A program made the translations under genes and the position numbers. Below are positions 56,340-64,000 of a DNA stretch of 64,000 nt, one piece after another. Position 1 is the first letter of the stretch. The number at the start of each line of letters is the position of its first letter. This stretch comes from Capra hircus (lineage: Eukaryota > Chordata > Mammalia > Artiodactyla > Bovidae): assembly GCF_001704415.2 (NCBI RefSeq), contig NC_030827.1:42040271-42104270 (forward strand), read 5' to 3'. The notes beneath the pieces are model-generated. The model did not search any database. It was not told the origin of the DNA and worked only from the letters and a program-made list of their open reading frames with translations.

Positions 56340-56560
56340 TGGCTTCCCAAGTGGTTCAGTGGTAAAGAATCCTCCTGCCAACACAAGAGACAAAGGAGAC
56401 GAAAGTTCTGTGCCTGGTTGGGAAGATCTCCTGGAGGAGGAAATGGCAACCCACTCTAGTGTTCTTGCCTGGAGAATCCCATGGACAGAAGAGCCTGGTG
56501 GACTATAGTGCATGGAGTTGCAAAGAGCTGGACACGACTGAATGACTAAGCATGCAAGCA
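56340..56560 (+). repeat. Bov-tA SINE
   Basis: It starts ggcttcccaagtggttcagt and ends ggacacgactgaatgactaa. It follows a same-orientation 3' fragment after about 15 bp. Confidence 0.9.
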
Positions 56561-56741
56561 TGATGGGCAAATACAGCAACCACCAGACCAAAAGGATGGC
56601 TATTAAGAGGCAAAAGAGTAAGAAGGACGAACAGTGATTTGGAGACAGATCACATTGTGTCACAGCAGTTGGAGCTGTGGAACGTTGGAATGTAGCAGTT
56701 GGATTGTTTTTTGTGAAATGCACTGGCATTACTTTTAAGGC

Positions 56742-56743
<2 letters not shown>

Positions 56744-56776
<33 letters not shown>
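56744..56776. repeat. (CA)16 microsatellite
   Basis: A pure AC run of about 33 bp, likely length-variable. Confidence 0.97.
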
Positions 56777-56778
<2 letters not shown>

Positions 56779-57265
56779 GGGTTTAGCTTGTGCTCTTGCC
56801 CACTAATCATCGTCTTCTTCTCACATAGCCCTTGGGTCTTGAGAGCTCAATTAAAGCCCCCAGAAGCAAGCAAATCTGTGACACTCTGATCCCCCAACCT
56901 TGCCCTTGTCCTCTCAGAGGCAGAGGGCTGACAGGGGGTTATGCCTGAAATCAGTGGTCATTTGACCCATGCCAGAACATAAGGTCCCTGGAGCAAAAGG
57001 CTATGACTTGACAGGGATCTAGGAAACAGCCTGCAGATCCTTGTAGTATTATCTAGCACATCATCCCTGTGTAATAACATTAAGACCACTTTTTGTTTTT
57101 AAGTCTGAATGATTTCTGTATCAATAACTCTGACCAACAACCTTCATTATCTCTTGGGCTGATGAAACCCTGGAGTAGAAATACATTCTCAAACAATTTT
57201 CTCAGAGAGAGAAATATTCCAGTTGGATAATGGAAACAAAGTTAAATAGTTAACAAACACAGTTG

Positions 57266-57574
57266 CTTCAAACCAGTCAATCCTAAAGGAAATCAACCCT
57301 GAATATTCATTAGAAGGACTGATACTGAAGTTGAAGCTCCAATATTTTGGCCATCAGATACAAAGAATTGACTCACTGGAAAAGACCCTGATGCTGGGAA
57401 GGACTGAGGGCAGGAGGAGAAGGGGACAACAGAGGATGAGATAGTTGGATATCATCATCGACTCAATGGACATGAGTTTGAGCAGACTCTGGGAGCTGTT
57501 GAAGGACAGGGAAGCCTGGTGTCCTGCAGTCCACGGGCTCGCAAAGAATTGGACATGAGTGAGCAACTGAAGAA
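57266..57574 (+). mobile_element. BovB LINE 3' fragment
   Basis: It starts gcttcaaaccagtcaatcct and ends ggacatgagtgagcaactga. It is inserted within the first duplication copy and absent from the second. Confidence 0.9.
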
Positions 57575-57654
57575 CAAAACATCAGTTGTAAAACAGAATT
57601 TGCAAATAAAATGTAATGTAATGGAGGCTAATCACACTTTCCCCCTGCACTGTT

Positions 57655-57768
57655 CCTTTTTTGGCCACATGGCATGCGGGATCTTAGTTCCCTGACCAGA
57701 GATGGAACCTGTGCCCCCTGCAGTGAAAGTGTGGAGTTCTAATCACTGGACCACCAAGGAATATCTAC
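57655..57768 (-). repeat. CHR-type SINE fragment
   Basis: 'gcatgcgggatcttagttcc', 'ctgaccagagatggaacctg' and 'ggaccaccaaggaa' are reverse-strand CHR sequence. It lies within copy 1 and is absent from copy 2. Confidence 0.85.
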
Positions 57769-58032
57769 CCACATTGTGTTCTTCACCACTTTTTCAACTG
57801 TTTTAGGACTCATGGTTATCTTGTACTCAGAGGTCATTTAGAAATAAATGCAAGTACAGACAGATGTCTTTAGAGAAAAATAGAGGCTAACCATGAGAGC
57901 ACCTTGAAAGAGATAAAAATAGTGCAAGCATTCTTCAGGCAGTGCATGCCAAGTAGCGTTTTCAAAATGCTACCAACTTCACTCTCAAGGCAAGTCTATG
58001 TTCTAGATTCCAAATCAATTCAAGTTGGTTTA

Positions 58033-58660
58033 TTGATTGGTAACAGCAATTAGTAGGATTAGTCAAGCTTTTCCACCTGAAAAAATTTCTCCAATTATTT
58101 GAAGCAACTCTTGAAAATCAGAGCATGAACTAGATTTATTTTAAAAAATTGATTTTGACCCATGACACCAAGGCTATAATCATGCTATTCCACAACTATA
58201 TTATGGATCCATCAAAGAACAGTTCTATTTGTGTGGCCACAGAGAGGTGAATGGAAGCTTCTGACCTCTAACAGTGCAATTTTGCTTTCTCAATAACAGC
58301 ATTCTGGAAGCACTGGGGGTAGATTGCTTTCCCTAGAATGCAATACCTAAAAACCGGCCAGGGCTTTCTGGCTATTGGCCTGGCCACCTAGGGGAGGCCT
58401 TATTCACAGCTGACAATACAGAAAGAGGTTTAATAAATAAAAAAAAATCAGACTCCATACACATATTTTATACCTGCAAGAGGGTGCTTTTGTTGAAATT
58501 CAACCCTAGGCTGTTTAGTCAACTACACAGAAATACACGTAACCCTCTTCTATCACTGTGAATTCTTTCCTGAAATTCATGCCATTAAGTGAAAAGCTGC
58601 CGCATGAAAAATATTTCCATTACTTGTGAGGGATTCTGTTCTCAGTCAAGGTTCTCAATG
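58033..58660. other. Spacer between the two duplication copies
   Basis: About 630 bp of AT-rich sequence without a recognisable repeat or frame. The 'ctggccacctaggggaggcc' at 58379-58399 is locally GC-rich. Confidence 0.6.
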
Positions 58661-59049
58661 TTCTCAGAGAGAGCAATGTATCAATTGGATAATGAGAACA
58701 ATCATTTAATAAACAACAATTAGAAAATACATAAATAGAATTTGCAAATGAAATGAAATGGAAGCTTATTACACGTTTACACTCTCTGCACTATTTTCTT
58801 CACCAATTTTTATCTATTTTAGGGCTCATGGTGATCTGGCACTCAGACTGCATTTAGAAACAAATTTAAGCACAGATAAAATTCTTTGGGGAAAAATAAA
58901 GGCTAAGTGAGAGAGCTTCCCAAAACATGGAAATAGTATAGGTACAACAGACTGAAGGTTAGTGGACGATACCACCTCTTCACTTCTCTTGCCCAGTATA
59001 GGTCCACAAAGCAAAACATCCAAACACGCACATAATTCAAATTGGTTCC
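58661..59049. repeat. Copy 2 of the ~400-bp direct duplication
   Basis: It pairs with 57197-58032 in the same orientation, without the two insertions. See that entry for landmarks. Confidence 0.75.
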
Positions 59050-59214
59050 AGATGATATTCTCTAACTAGAAACTGTTGGCCTGATAATTGATGTGTCTTT
59101 GCCTGAAAGGATAATTTCAGAATATCACTTCTTATAGCACATTTATTTAGTCTGCTTTGTGATACAAAAGTCATCATACTTTTGTATAATGGAAACGGAG
59201 TGTGGTTGGAGTGT

Positions 59215-59557
59215 GGTTGGCAGAACAATGGTCCCCACAAAGATGTCCATGTCCTATACCTCCAAATGTGTGACTGTGTTATCTTACATGACACAAGAGA
59301 CTTTGAAGACGTGATGTGATTGGATCTTGAAATAGGAAGATTATTCTGGATTATCTGGGTAGGCCCAAGGTAATTGCAAGAGTCTTTATAAGAGGGAGCC
59401 AGGAGGTCAAAGAAGCCATATGATGATGGAAGCAGAGGTCAAAGTGATACAAGGAAAGGACCACTAGACCAGCATCACCCAGATGGCCTCTAGAAGCTGG
59501 AAAAGGTTGGAGAATGGGGAAATGGATTCTCCCCTAGAGCCTCTAGAAGGAGCACAA
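59215..59557 (+). mobile_element. Old LTR (MaLR/ERVL type), 5' part
   Basis: 'ggtccccacaaagatgtcca', 'gacacaagagactttgaaga', 'ttattctggattatctgggt', 'ctttataagagggagccagg' and 'ctagaagctggaaaaggttg' follow the MaLR-type LTR order. A Bov-tA SINE interrupts it at 59558; a short piece near 60006-60030 may continue it. Confidence 0.7.
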
Positions 59558-59757
59558 TGCTTAGTTGCTCAGTCGTGTCTGACTCTTTGTGATCTCAGGG
59601 ACTTAGCCAGCCAGGCTCCTCTGTCTATGGGGACTCTTCAGGCAAGAATGCTGGAGTGCACTGCCATGCCCTTTTCTAGCGGATCTTCCCAGCCCAAGGA
59701 TTGAACCCAAATCTGCATTGCAGGCAGAGTCTTCACCCTCTGAGACACCAGGGAAGT
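59558..59757 (-). repeat. Bov-tA SINE
   Basis: The left end is tgcttagttgctcagtcgtg and the right end is tgagacaccagggaagtcc. It is followed by a 50-bp piece that looks like the tail of an oppositely oriented SINE (59770-59810). Confidence 0.9.
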
Positions 59758-59810
59758 CCATGAGATCATGTAGAGTGAAACACGACTGAGTGACTAACAC
59801 ACACACACAC

Positions 59811-60004
59811 TCACTCAGTCATGCCCGACTCTTTTGTGACCCCATGAGCTGCAGCCCACCAGGCTCCTCTGTCCATGGACTTCTCCAGGCAAGAATACTG
59901 GAGTGGGTTGCCATTTCCTTCTCCAGAGATCTTCCTGACCCAGGGATTGAACCTGGGTCTCCTGCTTGGCAGGTGGATTCTTAACCACTGAGCCACCAGG
60001 GAAG
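59811..60004 (-). repeat. Bov-tA SINE
   Basis: The left end is ctcactcagtcatgcccgac and the right end is gagccaccagggaagc. It has the same orientation as its neighbour. Confidence 0.9.
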
Positions 60005-60196
60005 CTGACCTTCCTGCATTCAGCCTAGATGGAAATGTGTTTCTAGGCAACAGTGCAAAGTGGTGGAATGGGGTAGGGGTAGTGGTGGGAAGATATTTCT
60101 GTTTTTGCTCTCTATGAGTTGGAATGGCATTGTGTCTAAAGTGCTGATCATCCTTGAGTGATGGGTGGAATTTTTGCTGACATTTTTTTTGGATAC

Positions 60197-60566
60197 TGCT
60201 GTGAACTGAACTGTTGTGCCCCTAGATTCACATGTTGAAGCCTCAACCCCCAATGCAGTGGCATTTGGAGATGAGGTTTCTGGATGGCTAATTAGGTTTT
60301 GATAAGATCATGATGGTGGAGCCCCATGATTGTTGTCCTTATAAGAGACTCCAGCAAGTTTCCTCTCTCTCTTCCTCTCAACTATGTGAGAAAACAGCAG
60401 GAAGTGGCTGTTTGAGAGCCAAGAAGAGACTTTCAGCAGAATCTCCCCATGCTGGCGCCCTGATCTTGGACTTCCAGTCTCAAGAACTATGAGAAAATTA
60501 ATTTCAGTTGTTCAAGCCACCCAGTTAACAAGTGTTTTGTTATGGCAGCTTGAGCAGACTAAGACA
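60197..60566 (+). mobile_element. MLT1-type LTR (ERVL-MaLR)
   Basis: It begins tgctgtgaactgaactgttg, has 'ttcacatgttgaagcctcaa', 'ggctaattaggttttgataa', 'gccctgatcttggacttcca' and 'ttatggcagcttgagcagac', and ends taagaca. It is a solo LTR in the opposite orientation to the one at 1604-1935. Confidence 0.8.
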
Positions 60567-60849
60567 CTGAAAGGAAATAAAGAGAGGGAATGTAAACCTC
60601 GATCTTTCATCTCAGCCTGGTTTAAGGGCAGTGAGAGATCAAGCCAGTCAAGAATGAGCAAACACCCGAGGTTCAGAGGAGCTGTTACTGCCCAAGAGAT
60701 CCTGATGGATCCTGGTAAGAGGGACTGGCATTTGGTTATCTCTGCTGGTGTGGCAGGCAGAGTTCAAGGCGACTCCAAGATTCTTGGTTCCTGGTGCACA
60801 CACTCCTTCTTCAAGTTATTCAGTCAAACAGTCATCTAGATGCTGCTAT

Positions 60850-61363
60850 GGAGGGATTTTTACAGAGGTCATTAAGGCCTCAAATCAGTTGGCACTAGAT
60901 AGGGTGACCTGGGTGGACCCTATCTAATCACCTGAGCCCTTCAAGTCTGGGTCTAGAGGTCAGAGACAGAGGAAGTCAGTGATTCAAAGCACAAGAGGGA
61001 TTCGAAGCACAAACGTTGGCTGGAGGGTGGAGAAGACCGCATGCCAAGGAATATGGGTGGCCCTGAGCTGCTGAGAGTGGTCCCAGCCAACCAGAAAACA
61101 GGGACCTAAGATGTATAACCACAAGGAACAGAATTCTGCCAACAGCATGCCTGATTTGGGAGCAGATTTTTCCTTAGAGTCTCCGGATAAGAACTGAACC
61201 TACCTAGACAGCACCTTGCTGTCAGCCTTTGGTAACCTGAGCAAAGACCACGAACATGCCATGCCAGACCTCTCACTACAGAGCTATGGGCTAATAAAGT
61301 GCTGTTGTTTTAAGACACCACATTTATGGTAATTTGTTACACAGCAATCAGTAACTGATACAG
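60850..61363 (+). mobile_element. Old LTR (MaLR/ERVL type)
   Basis: 'gtgacctgggtggaccctat', 'ctaatcacctgagcccttca', 'aggaacagaattctgccaac' and 'ggtaatttgttacacagcaa' are MaLR-type LTR segments in order, ending gtaactgatacag. It is the third LTR in a 2-kb cluster. Confidence 0.7.
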
Positions 61364-61650
61364 CAGCCTGAGCTGCTTTTGCAGTTTTGCCAACTCTGGG
61401 CACAGGGACTCCAGCTTTTATAAGAGTGAGACTCAGTTGAACAGTGAAACTCTTACTTGGAGCCACATATGCATGAGAGCTCTGCCCACGCCCATGGCTC
61501 TGAGATAAGCCATGGATAAGACAAATCTTGGAACTCTTAGGAATTACCCTTGGGGACTTTGAAATTTATGAAAGACTGCCTTTTCTGAAGTTAAGCATAT
61601 GTCCTCAGAGTCCTTATAATTTTGTTGTTAATATATTGGGGGTTTTGAGA

Positions 61651-61678
61651 AAACTAGGTATATATATATACCTAGTTT
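61651..61678. repeat. Perfect 28-bp palindrome
   Basis: The arms aaactaggta and tacctagttt flank an alternating TA core. The sequence equals its own reverse complement over 28 bp. Confidence 0.97.
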
Positions 61679-62204
61679 AACAGAAAGAGACTGTTGATTA
61701 CTTGCCTAAACAACCAGACATTTAAAAAATGGTTTTGAAAGCTATTTTCCATAATCAATCTGCTTGTAAAATGTGCCTTTAGTCATATCAGTGTATCCCG
61801 TTCAATTCAGCAAGCATTTAATGAATATTTATTTTATTTTATTTTAAAAAACTTGTCTCAGTGAATTCATGGGAACGTTTTTTTTTCCCCACTGCAAAAA
61901 TCAATCTTGTTAAAAGATGTCTATTATAAGCCTGCAATGGAAGTTACTACGAGCTCTCCAGTAACTTTAAACTTTAAAGAAGATACCATATGTCTAGTAT
62001 GAAGAAGAAAAAATTGTTGCGGGAGTCAGAATACCAAACTTAGATTGGCTTAAACAAATTTATGAATTTTAAAATTCTCATATATGTGGTATAGACACAT
62101 AATACCAGGTCAAGATTAATATTTTTATGTTTATATACATTTTCTTAATCAATGGCTGACATCAGCAGTCATCAATTTTTTGTGATTCAATAAATGTTTT
62201 GTTT

Positions 62205-62345
62205 TATTTTATTTTTAACTGAGATATAACTGACATGTAACATTGTATTAGTTTTAAATATATGACATAAAATGATTTGATATATGTATACATACTGCAA
62301 AATCATCACCACAGTAAGTTTAGTTATCATCCATCGAACATTTTT
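62205..62345 (-). repeat. L1 3'-UTR fragment
   Basis: 'tttttaactgagatataact', then 'tgacatgtaacattgtatta' and 'tgatatatgtatacatactg' are reverse-strand old L1 3' sequence. Confidence 0.6.
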
Positions 62346-62899
62346 TTTTCTTGTGATGAGAACTTTTAAGATCTACTCAATCCAAATATACACTATGGTA
62401 TTATTACCTAAAGGGCTTTTTAAACTGAAAAGTCTAAAACTAGGCCTGGTTCCAAGTACTGTCTCACACAGAAGTTTAAAATATCACATTTCCTTCATGA
62501 TTGTTTTAGTTGTCCCCTCTCTTTGTGCCAGATTTATCTTTAGGCTGGCTCCCTTCATGTTAGTAAAAAGGCTTTGGTAATTCTAGACCTCATATCATCA
62601 ACCGGCATCTGAGAGAGAATGTCTTCTTGAATGTACTGTCTTTGGAAGACAAGGGAAGCTGCTATTGTAAAAGCTCCAGTAAGTATCTCTTATCCCTGAT
62701 GATCTTAATTGAATCCTATCTTTATTCCTAAACAAAATATCAGGACTCGGGGATGGGGGAGGGGAAGAGATGGAGTGAGTGGAGTGGATTATGTTCTTCC
62801 TATGAAAACAAAGGAGGAGTAAATTCCACCCAAATCACACGGCTGAAAATAGGAAAGGAGCATCCGTCCAAAGAAAGATTTGTGTCCTGTTGGAGGAAA

Positions 62900-63114
62900 A
62901 AGTGAAAGTGTTGTTAGTCACTCAGTTGTGTCCAACTCTTTGAGACCCCATGGACTGTAGCTCACCAGGCTTCTCTGTCCATGGAATTCTCCAGGCAATA
63001 ACACTAATGTGGGTAACTCATTCCCTTCTCCAAGGGATCTTCCTGACCCAGGGATGGAACCTGGGTCTCTCACATTGTAGGCAGACTCTTTACATCTGAG
63101 CCACCGCTGGGGAA
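62900..63114 (-). repeat. Bov-tA SINE with 16-bp TSD
   Basis: The target duplication gtcctgttggaggaaa is exact at 62884-62899 and 63115-63130. The right end is ctgagccaccgctggggaa. It is among the cleanest SINE insertions in the window. Confidence 0.95.
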
Positions 63115-63130
63115 GTCCTGTTGGAGGAAA

Positions 63131-63740
63131 GAGGTGAGTCAATACAATAGTAAAATACAATAAATGCAGTAAGAAAAGCACAAAGTACTTATGCTGTGGT
63201 GTCAGAAAGAGAAAGGGTCAACCTTCTGTCAAAGTTGGCGAGATAAGAAAGGATTTCATTGAATAGTTTTGTATTGATTTCTGCTTATCCTTAAAGGCCG
63301 ATCTCAGAGGGCAAAAAGACATCCTTGGAAGTAGGAACATGGCAGTAAAAAACAAGGAAGCAGAAAACTGGTGAGTTGTATTACGGGGACACTAATGAAT
63401 GGAGCATGACTCCAGCACAAAATGCTGGGAGACAGAGCTGAAAAGGAAAACTGGAGCCTTATTGTGAAGGGCTTTCCTTGAATTCCAGCAGGAGGAGTCT
63501 CATTTAATTTAGAAATCAGTGGGGAGCCATTGAAAGGTTTTGAATAGGGGAAAGATGTAACTAAATATGCCTGCTGGAAATATGAATCTGTCAGCAATGA
63601 ACTGGATGAATTGCAGCAGACAGACACAACTCAGGGAGATGGGTAAGGAGGCTATTGTCATGTTCAGAAGAAAAGCCATGAAGCCAGCTAGTAGCTAAGA
63701 GGTAGAAGGAGATGATGGGCATGAGAGACTTCAGATGGTG
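63131..63740. other. Intergenic, old repeat-like, no gene
   Basis: The region at 63420-63720 ('gtggggagccattgaaaggt', 'gaggctattgtcatgttcag') resembles a widespread old repeat that I cannot name. No gene. Confidence 0.5.
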
Positions 63741-63749
63741 GAATCTTCA

Positions 63750-63977
63750 TGTATGCGTGTTGTGTGTGTGCGTGCTCAGTTGCTAAGTCATGTCTGATTC
63801 TTTGTGACGCTATGGACTGTAGCCCACCAGACTCCTCTGTCCATGGGTTTCTCCAGGCAAGAATACTGGAGTGGGTTGCCATGTCCTCCTCCAGGGGATC
63901 TTCCCAACCCAGGGATTGGACTTTATCCCCTACATTGACAGGCAGATTATTAACCACTGAGCCACCTGGGAAGTCCA
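63750..63977 (-). repeat. Bov-tA SINE with 9-bp TSD
   Basis: The target duplication gaatcttca is at 63741-63749 and 63978-63986. The left end has a TG-rich tail (tgtgtgtgtgcgtgctcag) and the right end is gccacctgggaagtcc. Confidence 0.92.
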
Positions 63978-64000
63978 GAATCTTCACAGCCCACTAATAA

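Larger units (their letters stand above)
57197..58032. repeat. Copy 1 of a ~400-bp direct duplication (with BovB and CHR inside)
   Basis: After removing the BovB and CHR insertions, about 410 bp align with 58661-59049. Matching landmarks in order are 'ttctcagagagag', 'agttggataatg / aattggataatg', 'agaatttgcaaat', 'ttcttcaccactttt / ttcttcaccaattttt', 'tttaggactcatgg / tttagggctcatgg', and 'aattcaagttggtt / aattcaaattggtt'. The copies differ at perhaps a fifth to a quarter of positions, so the duplication is old. Confidence 0.75.
61364..62899. other. Intergenic with an L1 piece and a palindrome
   Basis: A perfect 28-bp palindrome is at 61651-61678. An L1 3'-UTR fragment on the reverse strand is at about 62205-62345 ('aactgagatataactgacat', 'caaaatcatcaccacagtaa'). 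No gene. Confidence 0.6.

Noticed and set aside
13582..64000. Exons of CDH6, the expected next gene.
   Set aside because: I looked for cadherin motifs (DxNDN, LDRE, cytoplasmic tail) in the listed frames and found none. The gene presumably starts beyond the window.
1..64000. CRISPR array, bacterial operon, phage or riboswitch.
   Set aside because: The sequence is vertebrate nuclear DNA. The repeats are dispersed retrotransposons, not spaced direct repeats.

Overview
This window is ordinary mammalian nuclear DNA from a ruminant, most likely a bovid such as cattle. The evidence is the repeat content: many BovB (RTE-clade) LINE fragments, many Bov-tA and BOV-A2 SINEs with (AGC)n tails, CHR-type tRNA-derived SINEs, and bovine-type L1 3' ends. 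None of these suggests another clade, but I cannot separate cattle from buffalo, sheep or goat by reading alone.

The only protein-coding gene I can support is the 3' end of DROSHA, the nuclear RNase III that starts microRNA maturation. It lies on the + strand at 4831-13581 as six coding exons (4831-4972, 6392-6474, 6567-6670, 8807-8899, 9713-9759, 13310-13440), with a stop at 13438-13440 and an AATAAA signal at 13554-13559. Together they encode the last 199 residues: the end of the second RNase III domain, the whole double-stranded RNA-binding domain, and the short basic/acidic tail. All splice sites are GT-AG, all phases join, and there are no disruptions. If the full protein has the human length of 1374 residues, the first residue here is 1176 and the last residue of the first exon is the RIIIDb catalytic glutamate 1222. 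The earlier exons lie upstream of the window.

The DROSHA introns (1-13309) hold mainly old repeats (MIR, L2, an MLT1 LTR, L1 3' ends, a hAT element), one CHR SINE, one Bov-tA SINE, and an 80-bp mariner-type palindrome that could fold into a miRNA-like hairpin.

From about 13.6 kb to the end, the window is intergenic and very repeat-rich. Eleven BovB fragments cover roughly 10 kb of it. They are mixed with about twenty Bov-tA/BOV-A2 SINEs, several CHR SINEs, L1 pieces, MER20 and other hAT elements, and a cluster of three old LTRs near 59.2-61.4 kb. Many insertions keep readable target-site duplications (TSDs), so their order and mechanism can be inferred. Notable cases are a 5'-inverted (twin-primed) BovB with a BOV-A2 in its TSD (47.9-50.0 kb), a head-to-head SINE pair inside one TSD (50.9-51.3 kb), a tiny U2 snRNA fragment with a 17-bp TSD (14.65-14.72 kb), a decayed piggyBac-like transposase N-terminus (39.3-39.7 kb), and a ~400-bp direct duplication (57.2-59.05 kb). 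In human, CDH6 is the next gene beyond the DROSHA 3' end; I see no CDH6 exon here, so it presumably lies further right.

I found no CRISPR array, operon, phage or other new multi-gene system. The open frames elsewhere are short, lack codon or domain support, or fall inside retrotransposon remnants.
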